Below, one piece after another: positions 27,177 through 36,465 of a stretch of DNA of 64,000 nt. The notes beneath the pieces are model-generated. The model saw nothing but the letters and a program-made list of their open reading frames with translations. It was not told the DNA's origin and did no database searches. The stretch spans positions 379,366-443,365 of the forward strand of contig JABGXU010000007.1 in assembly GCA_018675635.1 (NCBI GenBank), read 5' to 3'. Each line of letters opens with the position of its first letter. The first letter of the stretch is position 1. The stretch comes from Gammaproteobacteria bacterium. Lineage in GTDB: Bacteria; Pseudomonadota; Gammaproteobacteria; Poriferisulfidales; GCA-002705445. The translations under genes and the position numbers were made by a program.

Positions 27177-28251
27177 TTGTTATAATGCCTCCACCAAGAC
27201 ATTTGGTTTGATCAAATATTGCAAGCGATTGGCCTGGTGCAGGCGCCCTTAAAGATTCTTCTAAAGAAACATTGTATATTTTATTATTAACTTTATTTAC
27301 CGTGCATTTATGTTTATTTCCTAAGTGTCTAATTTGACACTTCAAATTTTTATTTAAAATATTATTTTCGTCATTATTAATAATATGTAGATCTTTAATA
27401 TATATTTGTTTATGAAATAAAAGACTATTATCATTGCCTTGACATACATACAACGTGTTATTTTTTAAATCCTTCTTATAAACATACCAAGGCAGCTCTT
27501 TTTCATTCTTAATTCCCCCTAAACCAATACCTTCTCTTTGTCCGATTGTTGTGTAAAACATTCCATTATGTTTTCCAAGTAGCTTATTATCGCTACTTAC
27601 AATATCACCAGGATTATTGTCAATGTATTTAGATATAAAGTTTTTGAATTTTTTGTTACCAATAAAACATATTCCCATACTGTCTTTTTTATTGAAAGCC
27701 TTAAAATTATTTTTTTTAGCAATATCCCTAACTTCACTTTTATATAGGTCTGAGAGTGGAAATATAACCTTAGAAAGTTGAACTTGATCTAAAGTATGTA
27801 AAAAATAAGTTTGATCTTTTTTTGGGTCTTTTGGAATTCCCAGATAGTGTACATTATTGTCTTTTATTATTTTAGCATAATGTCCTGTGGCTATTTTTTT
27901 TGCCCCCAAACTTTCTGCATATTCAATAAATACTTTAAACTTAATATATTTATTGCATAAGATATCAGGATTTGGCGTATAACCCTTTTTATAGTTATCA
28001 ATAAAATCTATAAATATATTATTCCAATATTGATCTGAAAAATTTACGGTGTGAAGATTTATATTAAGTATTTCACATGCGTCTTTTGCATACATAAGGT
28101 CTTCTTTTGCATTACAACCATTTGTTATATCGTCCTCGTCCCAATTTTTCATAAAAATAGCTTCTAAGTTGTATCCACTATCTTTAAGTAATTTCATTGC
28201 AACAGAAGAATCAACGCCGCCTGAAACACCTATAATTACTTTTTCTTTCAT
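27169..28251 (-). CDS. mnmA: tRNA-specific 2-thiouridylase MnmA
   Basis: A 360-residue enzyme that installs 2-thiouridine at wobble position 34 of Lys, Glu and Gln tRNAs. The PP-loop is GVSGGVDSSVAMKLL; NPDILCNKYIKF holds the first catalytic Cys, TGHYAKI and KDQTYFLHTL follow, and GICFIG-type MGICFIGNKKF holds the second Cys. The C-terminal beta-barrel ends with LRAPAPGQSLAIFD. Length is standard. The start overlaps the stop of nudJ (ATGA). Confidence 0.97.
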   Translation of the reverse strand: MKEKVIIGVSGGVDSSVAMKLLKDSGYNLEAIFMKNWDEDDITNGCNAKEDLMYAKDACEILNINLHTVNFSDQYWNNIFIDFIDNYKKGYTPNPDILCNKYIKFKVFIEYAESLGAKKIATGHYAKIIKDNNVHYLGIPKDPKKDQTYFLHTLDQVQLSKVIFPLSDLYKSEVRDIAKKNNFKAFNKKDSMGICFIGNKKFKNFISKYIDNNPGDIVSSDNKLLGKHNGMFYTTIGQREGIGLGGIKNEKELPWYVYKKDLKNNTLYVCQGNDNSLLFHKQIYIKDLHIINNDENNILNKNLKCQIRHLGNKHKCTVNKVNNKIYNVSLEESLRAPAPGQSLAIFDQTKCLGGGIITNV

Positions 28252-28700
28252 GTATTAAATAGAGAATTTATAATTTTTTTTGAGTATTTTTGATTATCGT
28301 AATAATCATTTATGCATGCTAAAACCATATTGCCTCTTAAGTTAATTTCTGGTTTTAGTAAGTCCTCCCGCGATAACCATAATGTATTTACTATATCTTT
28401 ATCAATTTTTTTTTCTAAATTTTTTTCAATAATTGAGCATTTGAAACAAAATCTTAAATACATGTCTAAACTACCTTTTTTTCTTTCCTGGTAAATACCA
28501 ACCAAGTAATCAGCTTTAACTAAATATGCTGTCTCCTCAAGTGTTTCCCTAACGCAAGCCTCTTCAAGAGTTTCATGTTCTTCAAGATGTCCTGCGGGCT
28601 GGTTTATCACAAGCATGTTCTTAACATACTCTTCTACAAGCAAAAATTTATTATCTTTTTCAATTATTGAAGCAACAGTTATGTGAGGCACCCATGACAT
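28248..28700 (-). CDS. nudJ: Nudix hydrolase, NudJ-like
   Basis: A 150-residue Nudix protein. HITVASIIEKDNKFLLVEE opens the fold and the Nudix box GHLEEHETLEEACVRETLEETA has all catalytic glutamates, with Ala where Gly usually follows the last TE. E. coli NudJ hydrolyses nucleoside tri- and diphosphates and the thiamine precursor HMP-pyrophosphate. The place directly upstream of mnmA and hflD is the conserved position of nudJ, which is the main reason for the specific name. Confidence 0.9.
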   Translation of the reverse strand: MSWVPHITVASIIEKDNKFLLVEEYVKNMLVINQPAGHLEEHETLEEACVRETLEETAYLVKADYLVGIYQERKKGSLDMYLRFCFKCSIIEKNLEKKIDKDIVNTLWLSREDLLKPEINLRGNMVLACINDYYDNQKYSKKIINSLFNT

Positions 28701-28712
28701 AATAGATAATTT

Positions 28713-28931
28713 TTATCTATCCCTGAATGTAATTCTACCTTTTGTTAAATCATAAGGCGTTAGAGCTACTGTAACCTTATCACCAGTTAAAATTCTTATG
28801 TAATTTTTTCTCATTTTTCCAGAGATATGTGCTGTTACTATATGTCCATTTTCTAATTCAACTCTAAACATGGTATTAGGAAGTGTATCAACAACTGTTC
28901 CTTCCATTTCTATATGCTCTTCTTTTGCCAT
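28713..28931 (-). CDS. infA: Translation initiation factor IF-1
   Basis: A 72-residue OB-fold protein that binds the ribosomal A site during initiation. [32 protein letters not shown] and [30 protein letters not shown] match IF-1 nearly throughout. Length is exactly standard. It heads the minus-strand run infA-nudJ-mnmA-hflD and is divergent from fabD across a 152-base gap that must hold both promoters. Confidence 0.99.
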   Translation of the reverse strand: MAKEEHIEMEGTVVDTLPNTMFRVELENGHIVTAHISGKMRKNYIRILTGDKVTVALTPYDLTKGRITFRDR

Positions 28932-29083
28932 AGTTTTTTGTATTTTTGTTAAATTAAATATTGTATTTTTTTCGTTTTTAAGTTAAAAAACTTAATAGAA
29001 AGTATATCAGAATTTTGATGTATTTAGTATATTTGGTTCTACGTATAATTTTTTTATAAATATATTTTTATAGGATTTTAAAA

Positions 29084-30010
29084 ATGAGTATAGGCATTCT
29101 ATTTCCAGGACAAGGTTCACAAAGTATAGGAATGTTAAAAGATCTTAAAAGTTCTTATAGTATTGTGTCTGATATTTTTGAAGAGGCGTCGGATTTACTG
29201 TCTTGCGATCTATGGAAAATTACGAAAAATGGACCAGACTCAAAAATAAATGATACAGAATTTACACAACCAATTATGCTTTGTTCTGCGTATTCTGTAT
29301 GGAAAGTTTGGAATTATGAGGGTGGTGAAATACCAATTTTCATGGCAGGGCATAGCTTTGGCGAATATACTGCTTTGTGTGCTGCTGAAAGCTTAAAATT
29401 TAAGGATGCAATTAAGTTGGTTAAAAGGCGAGCAATATGTATGAAAGATTCTCCTAAAGGAAAAATGTCTGCTGTTATTGGTATTAGTTATCAAGATCTT
29501 AATGATGTATATGAACAAAGCGGGTTAAGTGATGTTAGTATTGCTAATATTAATGCTCCTGGACAAATTGTAATATCTGGCTCATCTCAAGGTGTAGATA
29601 AGTTGTCTGAACTTTTAGCATCAAGTGGAGCAAAAAAAGTTGTTCCTTTGCCTGTAAGTGTTGCAGCCCATTCAATTTTAATGCACGAACAATCAGAAAC
29701 TTACAAGCAATACGTTAATAGCGTAAATTTTTTAAAGCCTAATGTACCCATTGTTAATAACGTAGATGTAAAAATTCAAGATACAGATGCGCGTATTAAA
29801 GATGCTCTAATTAGACAAATGTATTCTCCAGTAAGATGGGTTGAAACAATTGAATTTATTGAACAACAAGGTGTTGATTTACTATTAGAGCTTGGCCCAG
29901 GTAAAGTATTAACATCTTTCAACAAAAGAATTGATAATAGTATAAAATCATTATCTGTATCTGATTGTAATAGCCTAGAAATGGCTTTAGAAACATTGAG
30001 CAGTATATGA
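29084..30010 (+). CDS. fabD: Malonyl-CoA:ACP transacylase
   Basis: A 308-residue enzyme that loads malonyl groups on the acyl carrier protein for fatty acid synthesis. LFPGQGSQSIGML is the N-terminal signature, GHSFGEYTALCAA contains the nucleophile Ser, and PVSVAAHSILM contains the catalytic His; LLELGPGKVL ends the core. It starts the cluster fabD-fabG-acpP-fabF. A TATAAT at 29044-29049 could be a -10 box but no matching -35 is visible at 16-18 bases. The stop overlaps the fabG start (ATGA). Confidence 0.97.
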   Translation: MSIGILFPGQGSQSIGMLKDLKSSYSIVSDIFEEASDLLSCDLWKITKNGPDSKINDTEFTQPIMLCSAYSVWKVWNYEGGEIPIFMAGHSFGEYTALCAAESLKFKDAIKLVKRRAICMKDSPKGKMSAVIGISYQDLNDVYEQSGLSDVSIANINAPGQIVISGSSQGVDKLSELLASSGAKKVVPLPVSVAAHSILMHEQSETYKQYVNSVNFLKPNVPIVNNVDVKIQDTDARIKDALIRQMYSPVRWVETIEFIEQQGVDLLLELGPGKVLTSFNKRIDNSIKSLSVSDCNSLEMALETLSSI

Positions 30011-30750
30011 GCGATAAAAAAATAGTTTTAATCACGGGAGCATCAAGAGGAATTGGTTTAGCAATTGCTAAAGAATTGTCTAAACATAATTATATTGTCC
30101 TTGGCACAGGAACTAGTGAAAAATCAGTAAATTCTTTAAAAAATGAACTTGTAGCTAATAAAATTGACGGAAAAGCTTATAAGTTAGATATTAGAAACCA
30201 AGAATCTATAGATAATTTATTTAATGAGATTAATGACGATTATTCTGATACTCCGGATATATTGGTTAATAATGCTGGCATTACAAATGATAGTCTATTA
30301 ATACGTATGGATGATAGTCAATGGCTTGATGTTATAAATACAAATATAAACTCTTTATATAGAGTGTCAAAAACCTTTCTTAAATCCATGATAAAAAAGA
30401 GAAAAGGAAGGATAATATGCATATCTTCAGTTGTAGCTAGCACTGGAAATGCTGGGCAAACAAATTATGTTACCAGTAAATCCGGTATGATTGGTTTTTG
30501 TAAATCACTTGCTAAAGAGGTCGCCACAAGGGGTATAACTGTGAATTGTGTGTCACCAGGCTTTATTGAAACAGATATGACGGATAAGTTAAATGATGCT
30601 CAAAAAGAGCAAATTTCAAAAAATATACCAATGATTAAAATGGGGCATGCTGAAGATATTGCTTACGCGGTATCTTTTTTAGCATCTGATAGGGCATCAT
30701 ACATTACTGGCGAGACTATAAATGTAAATGGTGGCCTTTTTATGCAATAG
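30007..30750 (+). CDS. fabG: 3-oxoacyl-[ACP] reductase
   Basis: A 247-residue short-chain dehydrogenase that reduces beta-ketoacyl-ACP with NADPH. LITGASRGIGLAIAKEL is the cofactor loop, NNAGITNDSLLIRM and ISSVVASTGNAGQTNYVTSKSG give the Ser-Tyr-Lys triad, and NCVSPGFIETDMTD and SYITGETINVNGG are typical of FabG. Between fabD and acpP, as in E. coli (fabH is absent in this window). The stop codon lies inside a perfect 16-base tandem duplication. Confidence 0.97.
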   Translation: MSDKKIVLITGASRGIGLAIAKELSKHNYIVLGTGTSEKSVNSLKNELVANKIDGKAYKLDIRNQESIDNLFNEINDDYSDTPDILVNNAGITNDSLLIRMDDSQWLDVINTNINSLYRVSKTFLKSMIKKRKGRIICISSVVASTGNAGQTNYVTSKSGMIGFCKSLAKEVATRGITVNCVSPGFIETDMTDKLNDAQKEQISKNIPMIKMGHAEDIAYAVSFLASDRASYITGETINVNGGLFMQ

Positions 30751-30769
30751 CAATTTTATGCAATAGCAA
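30738..30769 (+). repeat. Perfect 16-bp tandem duplication across the fabG stop codon
   Basis: The sequence TTTTATGCAATAGCAA occurs twice head to tail (30738-30753 and 30754-30769). The first copy contains the last codons and TAG stop of fabG; the second lies in the intergenic leader of acpP. The second copy repeats the ATG-CAA-TAG string. It looks like a recent slippage or unequal exchange event and has no obvious coding effect. Confidence 0.9.
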
Positions 30770-30846
30770 TAATTTCTGGATTATCTTGCATTAATTTAAT
30801 AAAATAAGCGAGTTTTTAAAAGCTTTACAACTAAATAGGGGACAGC

Positions 30847-31080
30847 ATGAGCAACCAAGATAGAGTAAAAAAAGTAATAATGGAGCAGCTAGGGGTTAAA
30901 GAAGATAAAATTACAGAAAACGCTTCTTTTGTAGATGATTTAGGAGCTGATTCGTTGGATACGGTAGAATTAGTAATGGCTTTAGAAGAAGAATTTGATT
31001 GCGAAATTCCAGATGAAGAAGCAGAAAAAATTACAACAGTTTCACAAGCAAATGCTTATGTGAATGCAAACAGCAAGTAG
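30847..31080 (+). CDS. acpP: Acyl carrier protein
   Basis: A 77-residue acidic helical carrier. [21 protein letters not shown] includes the Ser that carries 4'-phosphopantetheine; the protein is otherwise close to the standard ACP. It shuttles acyl intermediates among the fatty acid and lipid A enzymes. GGGGA six bases before the ATG is a good ribosome site, and codon choice here is more selective than in neighbours, consistent with high expression. Between fabG and fabF, the conserved location. Confidence 0.98.
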   Translation: MSNQDRVKKVIMEQLGVKEDKITENASFVDDLGADSLDTVELVMALEEEFDCEIPDEEAEKITTVSQANAYVNANSK

Positions 31081-31115
31081 CGTTATTAATATATTTATAA
31101 AACACATAATTTAAT

Positions 31116-32366
31116 ATGACAGATAATACTAGACGTGTAGTAATAACAGGATTAGGTTTAGTTACTCCTGTTGGATCCACTGTAAATACTGCCTGGGACA
31201 ATATTAAGAATGGAGTTAGTGGCATTAGAAAGATTGATTCCTTTGATGCGTCATCATTTTCAGTTCAAATATCTGGTTCTGTGATTGGCTTTAATGTAGA
31301 TGATTTTATTAGCGCAAAAGAACAAAGAAAAATGGATACATTTATTCATTATGGTATTGGTGCGAGTGCAATGGCCATTAAAGATTCTGGAATCGAAATC
31401 ACAGAAGAGAATAGCGATAGAATAGGAGTATCTATTGGCTCAGGGATTGGTGGACTTCCTTATATAGAAAGAAATTACGGAAAATTTTTAGAGAACGGCC
31501 CTAGAAAAATATCTCCTTTTTTTGTTCCAAGCAGCATTATTAATATGGTTTCTGGTAATTTATCAATTATGTATGGTATTACTGGCCCAAATATGTCCTT
31601 GGTTTCTGCATGCGCAACAGGCACACATAGTATTGGCGATGCGGCTAGATTAATTAAACATGGTTATGTTGACTGCATGATAGCTGGGGGAGCAGAAATG
31701 GCAACATGCCCATTAGGTATAGGAGGTTTTGCATCAGCTAAAGCACTTTGTTCTACTAATAATGATGATCCTGAAAAAGCTAGCAGACCATGGGATATAA
31801 ATAGAAATGGTTTTGTATTAGGTGATGGAGCTGGGATTGTTGTTATGGAAGATTATGAGCATGCAAAAAAACGTGGTGCTAAAATATATTGCGAGATTGT
31901 AGGATTTGGAATGAACAGTGATGCTCATCATATGACGCAACCAGCAGCAGGTGGTTTGGGTGCATCAAAATGCATGAAGCAGGCTTTAAAAGAAGCATCA
32001 TTAAACGAAGATCAAATTAATTATATAAATGCCCATGGAACATCTACACCAGCAGGAGATAAGGCAGAGACAGATGCTATAAAGTCAGCCCTTGGCATTG
32101 AGAATGCTAAAAAGACTCCAATAAGCTCTACAAAATCCATGATAGGGCATCTTTTAGGCGCAGCAGGTGGAGTAGAAGCAGTTTTTTGTATTTTAGCAAT
32201 TAAAGACAATGTCATGCCTCCGACTATTAATTTAAATAATCAAGATCCAGAATGTGACTTAGATTATATTCCAAATACAGCTAGAGAATCTGAGATCAAT
32301 ATTGCTATGTCAAACTCATTCGGTTTTGGCGGTACTAATGGCACATTGATTTTTAAACGTATGTAA
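31116..32366 (+). CDS. fabF: 3-oxoacyl-[ACP] synthase II
   Basis: A 416-residue condensing enzyme elongating acyl-ACP with malonyl-[16 protein letters not shown] opens the thiolase fold; the Cys nucleophile is in [17 protein letters not shown], and the two His in [11 protein letters not shown] and [25 protein letters not shown] is near the C-terminus. Length is typical (about 413). It is followed two bases later by pabC, which in Gammaproteobacteria often sits between fabF and mltG. Confidence 0.98.
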   Translation: MTDNTRRVVITGLGLVTPVGSTVNTAWDNIKNGVSGIRKIDSFDASSFSVQISGSVIGFNVDDFISAKEQRKMDTFIHYGIGASAMAIKDSGIEITEENSDRIGVSIGSGIGGLPYIERNYGKFLENGPRKISPFFVPSSIINMVSGNLSIMYGITGPNMSLVSACATGTHSIGDAARLIKHGYVDCMIAGGAEMATCPLGIGGFASAKALCSTNNDDPEKASRPWDINRNGFVLGDGAGIVVMEDYEHAKKRGAKIYCEIVGFGMNSDAHHMTQPAAGGLGASKCMKQALKEASLNEDQINYINAHGTSTPAGDKAETDAIKSALGIENAKKTPISSTKSMIGHLLGAAGGVEAVFCILAIKDNVMPPTINLNNQDPECDLDYIPNTARESEINIAMSNSFGFGGTNGTLIFKRM

Positions 32367-32368
32367 GT

Positions 32369-33184
32369 ATGAATTTAGTTAACGGAAAACCTAGCTCAAG
32401 TATTTCAATATTTGATAGGGGTTTTTTATACGGCGACGGTATATTTGAAACTATATTGGTAGTTGATAAAATACCAGTAAATCTTTCTCTTCATATAAAA
32501 AGAATAAAAGCTGGTTGCTCATCATTAAAAATTAAATATCTTGATTATACAGTTTTAACCAAATTAATAGTAAAAGCACTAAAAGATGAGACTAGCTGCG
32601 TTCTAAGTATTACTATTACGAGAGGAACAGCAAAAAAAAGAGGTTATAATATAAATATAGGAAGAATTAAACCTAACATAATTATCTCAACATCTAAGAT
32701 TCCAAAATATCCAAATAAATATATTAATGAGGGTGTGTGCACAAAATTTTCGAAAAATATTCTAGAAAACAATAATAGATTTTCAAAAATTAAGCATTTA
32801 AACAGATTAGAGCAGGTAATAGCTAGTGAGGAATTAACTAAAAAGAATCCAGAAATAATTTTATGTGATAAAAATAATTTTATAATAGAGGGTGTATCTA
32901 GTAATATATTTTTTGTTAAAAATAATATATTTTATACGCCCTTATTAAAAAATTGCGGCGTAGAAGGTATTATGCGATCTATGATAATTAGCAATTTAAG
33001 GAAAGATAAATATCTTGTTAAATTTAAAAAAATAAAAAAAAGTAATATTGATAAATTTGATGGAGCTTTTTTTTGTAATTCAATTAGATTAATATGGAAT
33101 ATTAAATCAATAGATACTTATAAATATAAAAGTAATTTACATATCAACAATTTAATAAAAAAAATTAATGAAGATATCTATTAA
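32369..33184 (+). CDS. pabC: Aminodeoxychorismate lyase
   Basis: A 271-residue fold-type IV PLP enzyme that releases p-aminobenzoate (pABA) from aminodeoxychorismate. FDRGFLYGDGIFETILV is the family signature, ITRGTAKKRGYN follows, KHLNRLEQVIASEEL contains the PLP Lys, and EGVSSNIFFVK and EGIMRSMI finish the site. The fabF-pabC-mltG-tmk order separates it from branched-chain aminotransferases of the same fold. With pabB at 37491 it should supply pABA for folate and probably also for tetrahydromethanopterin. It overlaps mltG by 17 bases. Confidence 0.93.
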   Translation: MNLVNGKPSSSISIFDRGFLYGDGIFETILVVDKIPVNLSLHIKRIKAGCSSLKIKYLDYTVLTKLIVKALKDETSCVLSITITRGTAKKRGYNINIGRIKPNIIISTSKIPKYPNKYINEGVCTKFSKNILENNNRFSKIKHLNRLEQVIASEELTKKNPEIILCDKNNFIIEGVSSNIFFVKNNIFYTPLLKNCGVEGIMRSMIISNLRKDKYLVKFKKIKKSNIDKFDGAFFCNSIRLIWNIKSIDTYKYKSNLHINNLIKKINEDIY

Positions 33185-34169
33185 TAAAATATTAACTCCT
33201 AAAATTATTATTTTTATATTTTCAATATTAATATTAATATTTTTATCATACTTAAATTTTTCTTTTAATAGAAATATAAATCGTGATGTAAAGTCTATAT
33301 ATAATATTAATGAAGGTAGAAGTATTAGCTTCACTGTTAATGAGTTACATAAATTAAATATTATTGATTCAAAATTTCGTTTCAAAGTTTTTGCATATGT
33401 TTTTGATATTTACCCACAGTTTAAAACGGGTAAATATTATTTGTCTGGTAGTGATACTGAATTTGATTTGCTTATTAAATTTATTAAAGGTATTACTAAA
33501 TATGAATTTTTTACAATTATAGAAGGGTCATCTTTTTATAATATAATTAGTAGTCTTGAAAATAATAATTCTATTAAAGAGATTAATGGCAGTTATTCTT
33601 TTTTAAAAAATTCTTACTTTATTAAGCTTGGTATTGATAATCCTGAGGGATTATGTTTTCCCGATACTTACAAATTTGCATCAGGTATTACTGACGATAC
33701 TTTACTGACTTTGTGTTCTAATAAAATGATTGCTATGTTAAAAAAATATTGGAAAAATAGAGATTATTCCCTACCATATAAATCCCCATATGACATGCTG
33801 ATTATGGCCTCAATCATAGAAAAGGAGACAGCTAATGATTTTGAAAGGCCTATAATTTCTAGTGTATTTGTAAATAGATTAAATATAAATATGAGATTAC
33901 AGGCAGACCCTACAGTTATATATGGAATTAAGGATTATAAAGGTAATATCACAAAGAAAGATTTACAAACAACTAATGAATATAATACATACAAGATATA
34001 TGGATTACCTAAAACACCTATATGTTCGCCTGGTGAAGAATCTATTAGAGCAGCTAGCAAACCTATTAAAAGTAAATTTTTATATTTTGTCGCTAATAAA
34101 AAAGGTAAACATATATTTTCAACTGATTATAATGATCATGTAAAAGCAGTTAATAAACACCAAAAGTAA
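33168..34169 (+). CDS. mltG: Endolytic murein transglycosylase MltG
   Basis: A 333-residue inner-membrane enzyme with one N-terminal membrane segment (about residues 9-27) and a periplasmic YceG domain that cuts nascent glycan strands. The catalytic Glu is in LIMASIIEKETA, followed by VFVNRLNINMRLQADPTVIYG and YNTYKIYGLPKTPICSPG. The C-terminal FVANKKGKHIFSTDYNDH is also diagnostic. Length is a little shorter than E. coli (340). Between pabC and tmk, as usual. Confidence 0.95.
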   Translation: MKISINKILTPKIIIFIFSILILIFLSYLNFSFNRNINRDVKSIYNINEGRSISFTVNELHKLNIIDSKFRFKVFAYVFDIYPQFKTGKYYLSGSDTEFDLLIKFIKGITKYEFFTIIEGSSFYNIISSLENNNSIKEINGSYSFLKNSYFIKLGIDNPEGLCFPDTYKFASGITDDTLLTLCSNKMIAMLKKYWKNRDYSLPYKSPYDMLIMASIIEKETANDFERPIISSVFVNRLNINMRLQADPTVIYGIKDYKGNITKKDLQTTNEYNTYKIYGLPKTPICSPGEESIRAASKPIKSKFLYFVANKKGKHIFSTDYNDHVKAVNKHQK

Positions 34170-34176
34170 ATACATT

Positions 34177-34809
34177 ATGAGTGATGGAAAATTAATAAGT
34201 TTTGAAGGTATTGAGGGCGTTGGAAAATCAACTACAATAAATTCAATAAGAGAGTACCTAGAAGCAAGGGGTATTGAAGTTTATTGCACAAGAGAACCTG
34301 GTGGTACAAAATTTGGAGAGTCATTAAGAGATATATTGCTTAATAAAAAATCAGTAATTACATCTGAAGCAGAATTACTAATAATATTTTCAATAAGAAA
34401 CCAACATATTTCAGAAATTATAAAACCAAAATTATCTCAAGGCACGTGGGTTTTATGTGATAGATATATTGACGCATCAATTGCGTACCAAGGTTTTGGA
34501 AAGGGTGTTGATTTAAAGAAAATTAAATCTTTGATAGAATTATTTACTTATAATGTAATGCCAGATTTAACAGTATTCTTTGATCTAAAATACGAAATAG
34601 CTAAAAAAAGATTCCCAAAAAATAAAAATAAAGACAGATTTGAAATATTAGATAGTGAATTTTTTAATAAAGTTTATGATGGATACATGTATCAGATAAA
34701 AGAGCATGATAATAGAATTTCTATTATTAATGCAAATGCTGACAAAAAAAATGTTTTTAATCAGATTACCTTGTTACTAGACAAGAAATTTTCATTTTTA
34801 TATAAGTAA
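34177..34809 (+). CDS. tmk: Thymidylate kinase
   Basis: A 210-residue kinase that phosphorylates dTMP. The P-loop is FEGIEGVGKSTT, the DR(X) motif is CTREPGGTKFGE, and CDRYIDASIAYQGFGKGVD is the nucleotide-binding segment. In E. coli the next gene is holB; here the 3' end overlaps the end of the convergent HisA-like gene by 12 bases and holB is not in the window. It marks the boundary between a conserved gammaproteobacterial block and the C1-cofactor genes. Confidence 0.97.
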   Translation: MSDGKLISFEGIEGVGKSTTINSIREYLEARGIEVYCTREPGGTKFGESLRDILLNKKSVITSEAELLIIFSIRNQHISEIIKPKLSQGTWVLCDRYIDASIAYQGFGKGVDLKKIKSLIELFTYNVMPDLTVFFDLKYEIAKKRFPKNKNKDRFEILDSEFFNKVYDGYMYQIKEHDNRISIINANADKKNVFNQITLLLDKKFSFLYK

Positions 34810-35478
34810 TTTATTATTATAATTAATTTTCTTTTCTAAAATTGCGGTTAGAGAAATTATATCATTATAGCCTTTTTCTCTAAGCTTAAATAAGTCTTCC
34901 ATATTTCTAAGGCCTCCTGATACAATAATATTCGAATTTGGGTATAATTTTTTAGTGCTTTCTAGATTTTTATAACTAGGCCCATTAAGTGTTCCAATAT
35001 TATCAATACTCATACATATTACATCACTTGGTTTTAACATAGTATATTCATTATTTTTTGATAAAATTGCATTATTTTTATAGTCTAGGGATAAAATATA
35101 TTTAGTCGTAGTATTATTTTGAAGTTTTTTGTATTCTATATAAGTTTCTGTTCCAATAATTTGCTTGTAATTTGTTCCTTCATAAATATTTATTTGAGAA
35201 TAATTATTTACGCCATTATCAATAATAAAATTTATGTGCTTATAAGTGCTAATAATTTCATTAATTTTATTTCCATAAGAATTAAAAATATTAATTGAGT
35301 CTAAATCTGCTAAATATATTGTGCTAAAATGATGAAATGACAATAAATGCTTAATAAATGCTATAGGGGAAGAACTTGGGGCAATATTTTTTGGAATCTC
35401 AATATATTTATCTCTGGAACCATTTTTAGCTAGTACTACTTTATTATTTTTAAGATCAATTGCAGGGATTAATTTCAT
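34798..35478 (-). CDS. HisA-like TIM-barrel protein, probably of the C1-cofactor (H4MPT/methylofuran) gene set
   Basis: A 226-residue protein whose start LIPAIDLKNNKVVLAKNG is the HisA/HisF-type opening, with YLADLDSINIF after strand two and a C-terminal phosphate-binding IIVSGGLRNMEDL. It is shorter than true HisA (about 245) and differs in the central region (VICMSIDNIGTLNGPSYKN), resembling the proFAR-isomerase-related proteins that accompany tetrahydromethanopterin-pathway genes in methanogens and methylotrophs. There are no other his genes nearby. Its start codon lies only six bases from that of the divergent ATP-grasp gene. The reaction is unknown; a role in histidine synthesis cannot be fully excluded. 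Confidence 0.65.
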   Translation of the reverse strand: MKLIPAIDLKNNKVVLAKNGSRDKYIEIPKNIAPSSSPIAFIKHLLSFHHFSTIYLADLDSINIFNSYGNKINEIISTYKHINFIIDNGVNNYSQINIYEGTNYKQIIGTETYIEYKKLQNNTTTKYILSLDYKNNAILSKNNEYTMLKPSDVICMSIDNIGTLNGPSYKNLESTKKLYPNSNIIVSGGLRNMEDLFKLREKGYNDIISLTAILEKKINYNNKLLI

Positions 35479-35484
35479 TTTATT

Positions 35485-36465
35485 ATGGATATTTTAGTTT
35501 ACGAACAAATATTAGGTGAAGAATATAATAAAAATACACCAGAAAATCTAATTACAGAAGCAAAATTAATAGTTAGCTCATTAATTAATGATTTAGATGA
35601 TTATTTTCCTAATTCAAATATATCATTTTTGACTAATAAAAAATATAAAAATATTTCAAAAAATATTACTACTTACACTAGAGATTATAAAAAAAATGTA
35701 GTTGATAATATAATTATGTATAAAAAAACATTTGATAATGTAATTGTATTAGCCCCTGAGCAAAATCGCAATCTTTACAAAATTATTAGAGCGCTTGAAA
35801 AAAGAAATATTAAATTACTGAATTGCACAAGTCGGTTTATAAATGTCACAACAAATAAAATTTTATTTTACAAAAATATTAAAAATTTACCTAGTAGCAA
35901 AATAAATACGTACTTAGACTTTGATGTAATTAATAGCACATTGCCAATTATCGCAAAAAAAATTGATGGCATTGGCGCAGAAGAATCCTATATTTTTAAG
36001 AATAGAAATGATATTTGTGCCAATTCCCATTTATTATCAACAAGTCATTTTTTTCAAGAATATATTGCTGGTGTTATTATCGGGATTAATGTTATTTCTA
36101 AAAATAATAAATTATATATAGTCTCAATAAATGAGCAAATTTATAAGATTTTTTCAAAAAGATGCATAAAATTGGATCGTATACATATAGGCAAATATAA
36201 TTATTTATACAGAAAATTTAAAAAATTGGTTGATGATCTTATGGAAAATTTTGTTGGTTATAATGGTTTTTTTGGTATCGACGCTATCTTAACAAAAAAT
36301 AATAAAATTTTATTCCTGGAAATTAATCCAAGATTAACTACATCTTATGTCGGTTTAAATGAGTCTCTTGGTTTTAATCCATTAAATATTTTATATAATG
36401 AGAAATTTAAATTTAGTATAAATAATAACTCACACGTTTCAATTATAATTAACGATGAAAAATAA
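35485..36465 (+). CDS. ATP-grasp ligase, MfnD-like (methylofuran biosynthesis)
   Basis: A 326-residue ATP-grasp protein. The N-terminal part starts DILVYEQILGEEY, as in ATP-grasp proteins of the H4MPT gene clusters; the ATP-binding region has a substrate-like KKIDGIGAEESYIF loop, HFFQEYIAGVIIGINV, and the metal-binding FFGIDAILTKNNKILFLEINPRLT. In methanogens the relative MfnD joins glutamate to tyramine; the methylotroph cofactor methylofuran carries tyrosine instead, so a tyrosine/glutamate ligase is the likely role. It is the first gene of a tight four-gene operon with the MfnF-like gene, pabB and the MfnE-like gene. Specificity is inferred from family and context. Confidence 0.72.
   Translation: MDILVYEQILGEEYNKNTPENLITEAKLIVSSLINDLDDYFPNSNISFLTNKKYKNISKNITTYTRDYKKNVVDNIIMYKKTFDNVIVLAPEQNRNLYKIIRALEKRNIKLLNCTSRFINVTTNKILFYKNIKNLPSSKINTYLDFDVINSTLPIIAKKIDGIGAEESYIFKNRNDICANSHLLSTSHFFQEYIAGVIIGINVISKNNKLYIVSINEQIYKIFSKRCIKLDRIHIGKYNYLYRKFKKLVDDLMENFVGYNGFFGIDAILTKNNKILFLEINPRLTTSYVGLNESLGFNPLNILYNEKFKFSINNNSHVSIIINDEK

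Noticed and set aside
29015..29049. TTGATG plus TATAAT as the fabD promoter
   Set aside because: The hexamers are 23 bases apart, too far for a standard sigma-70 promoter.
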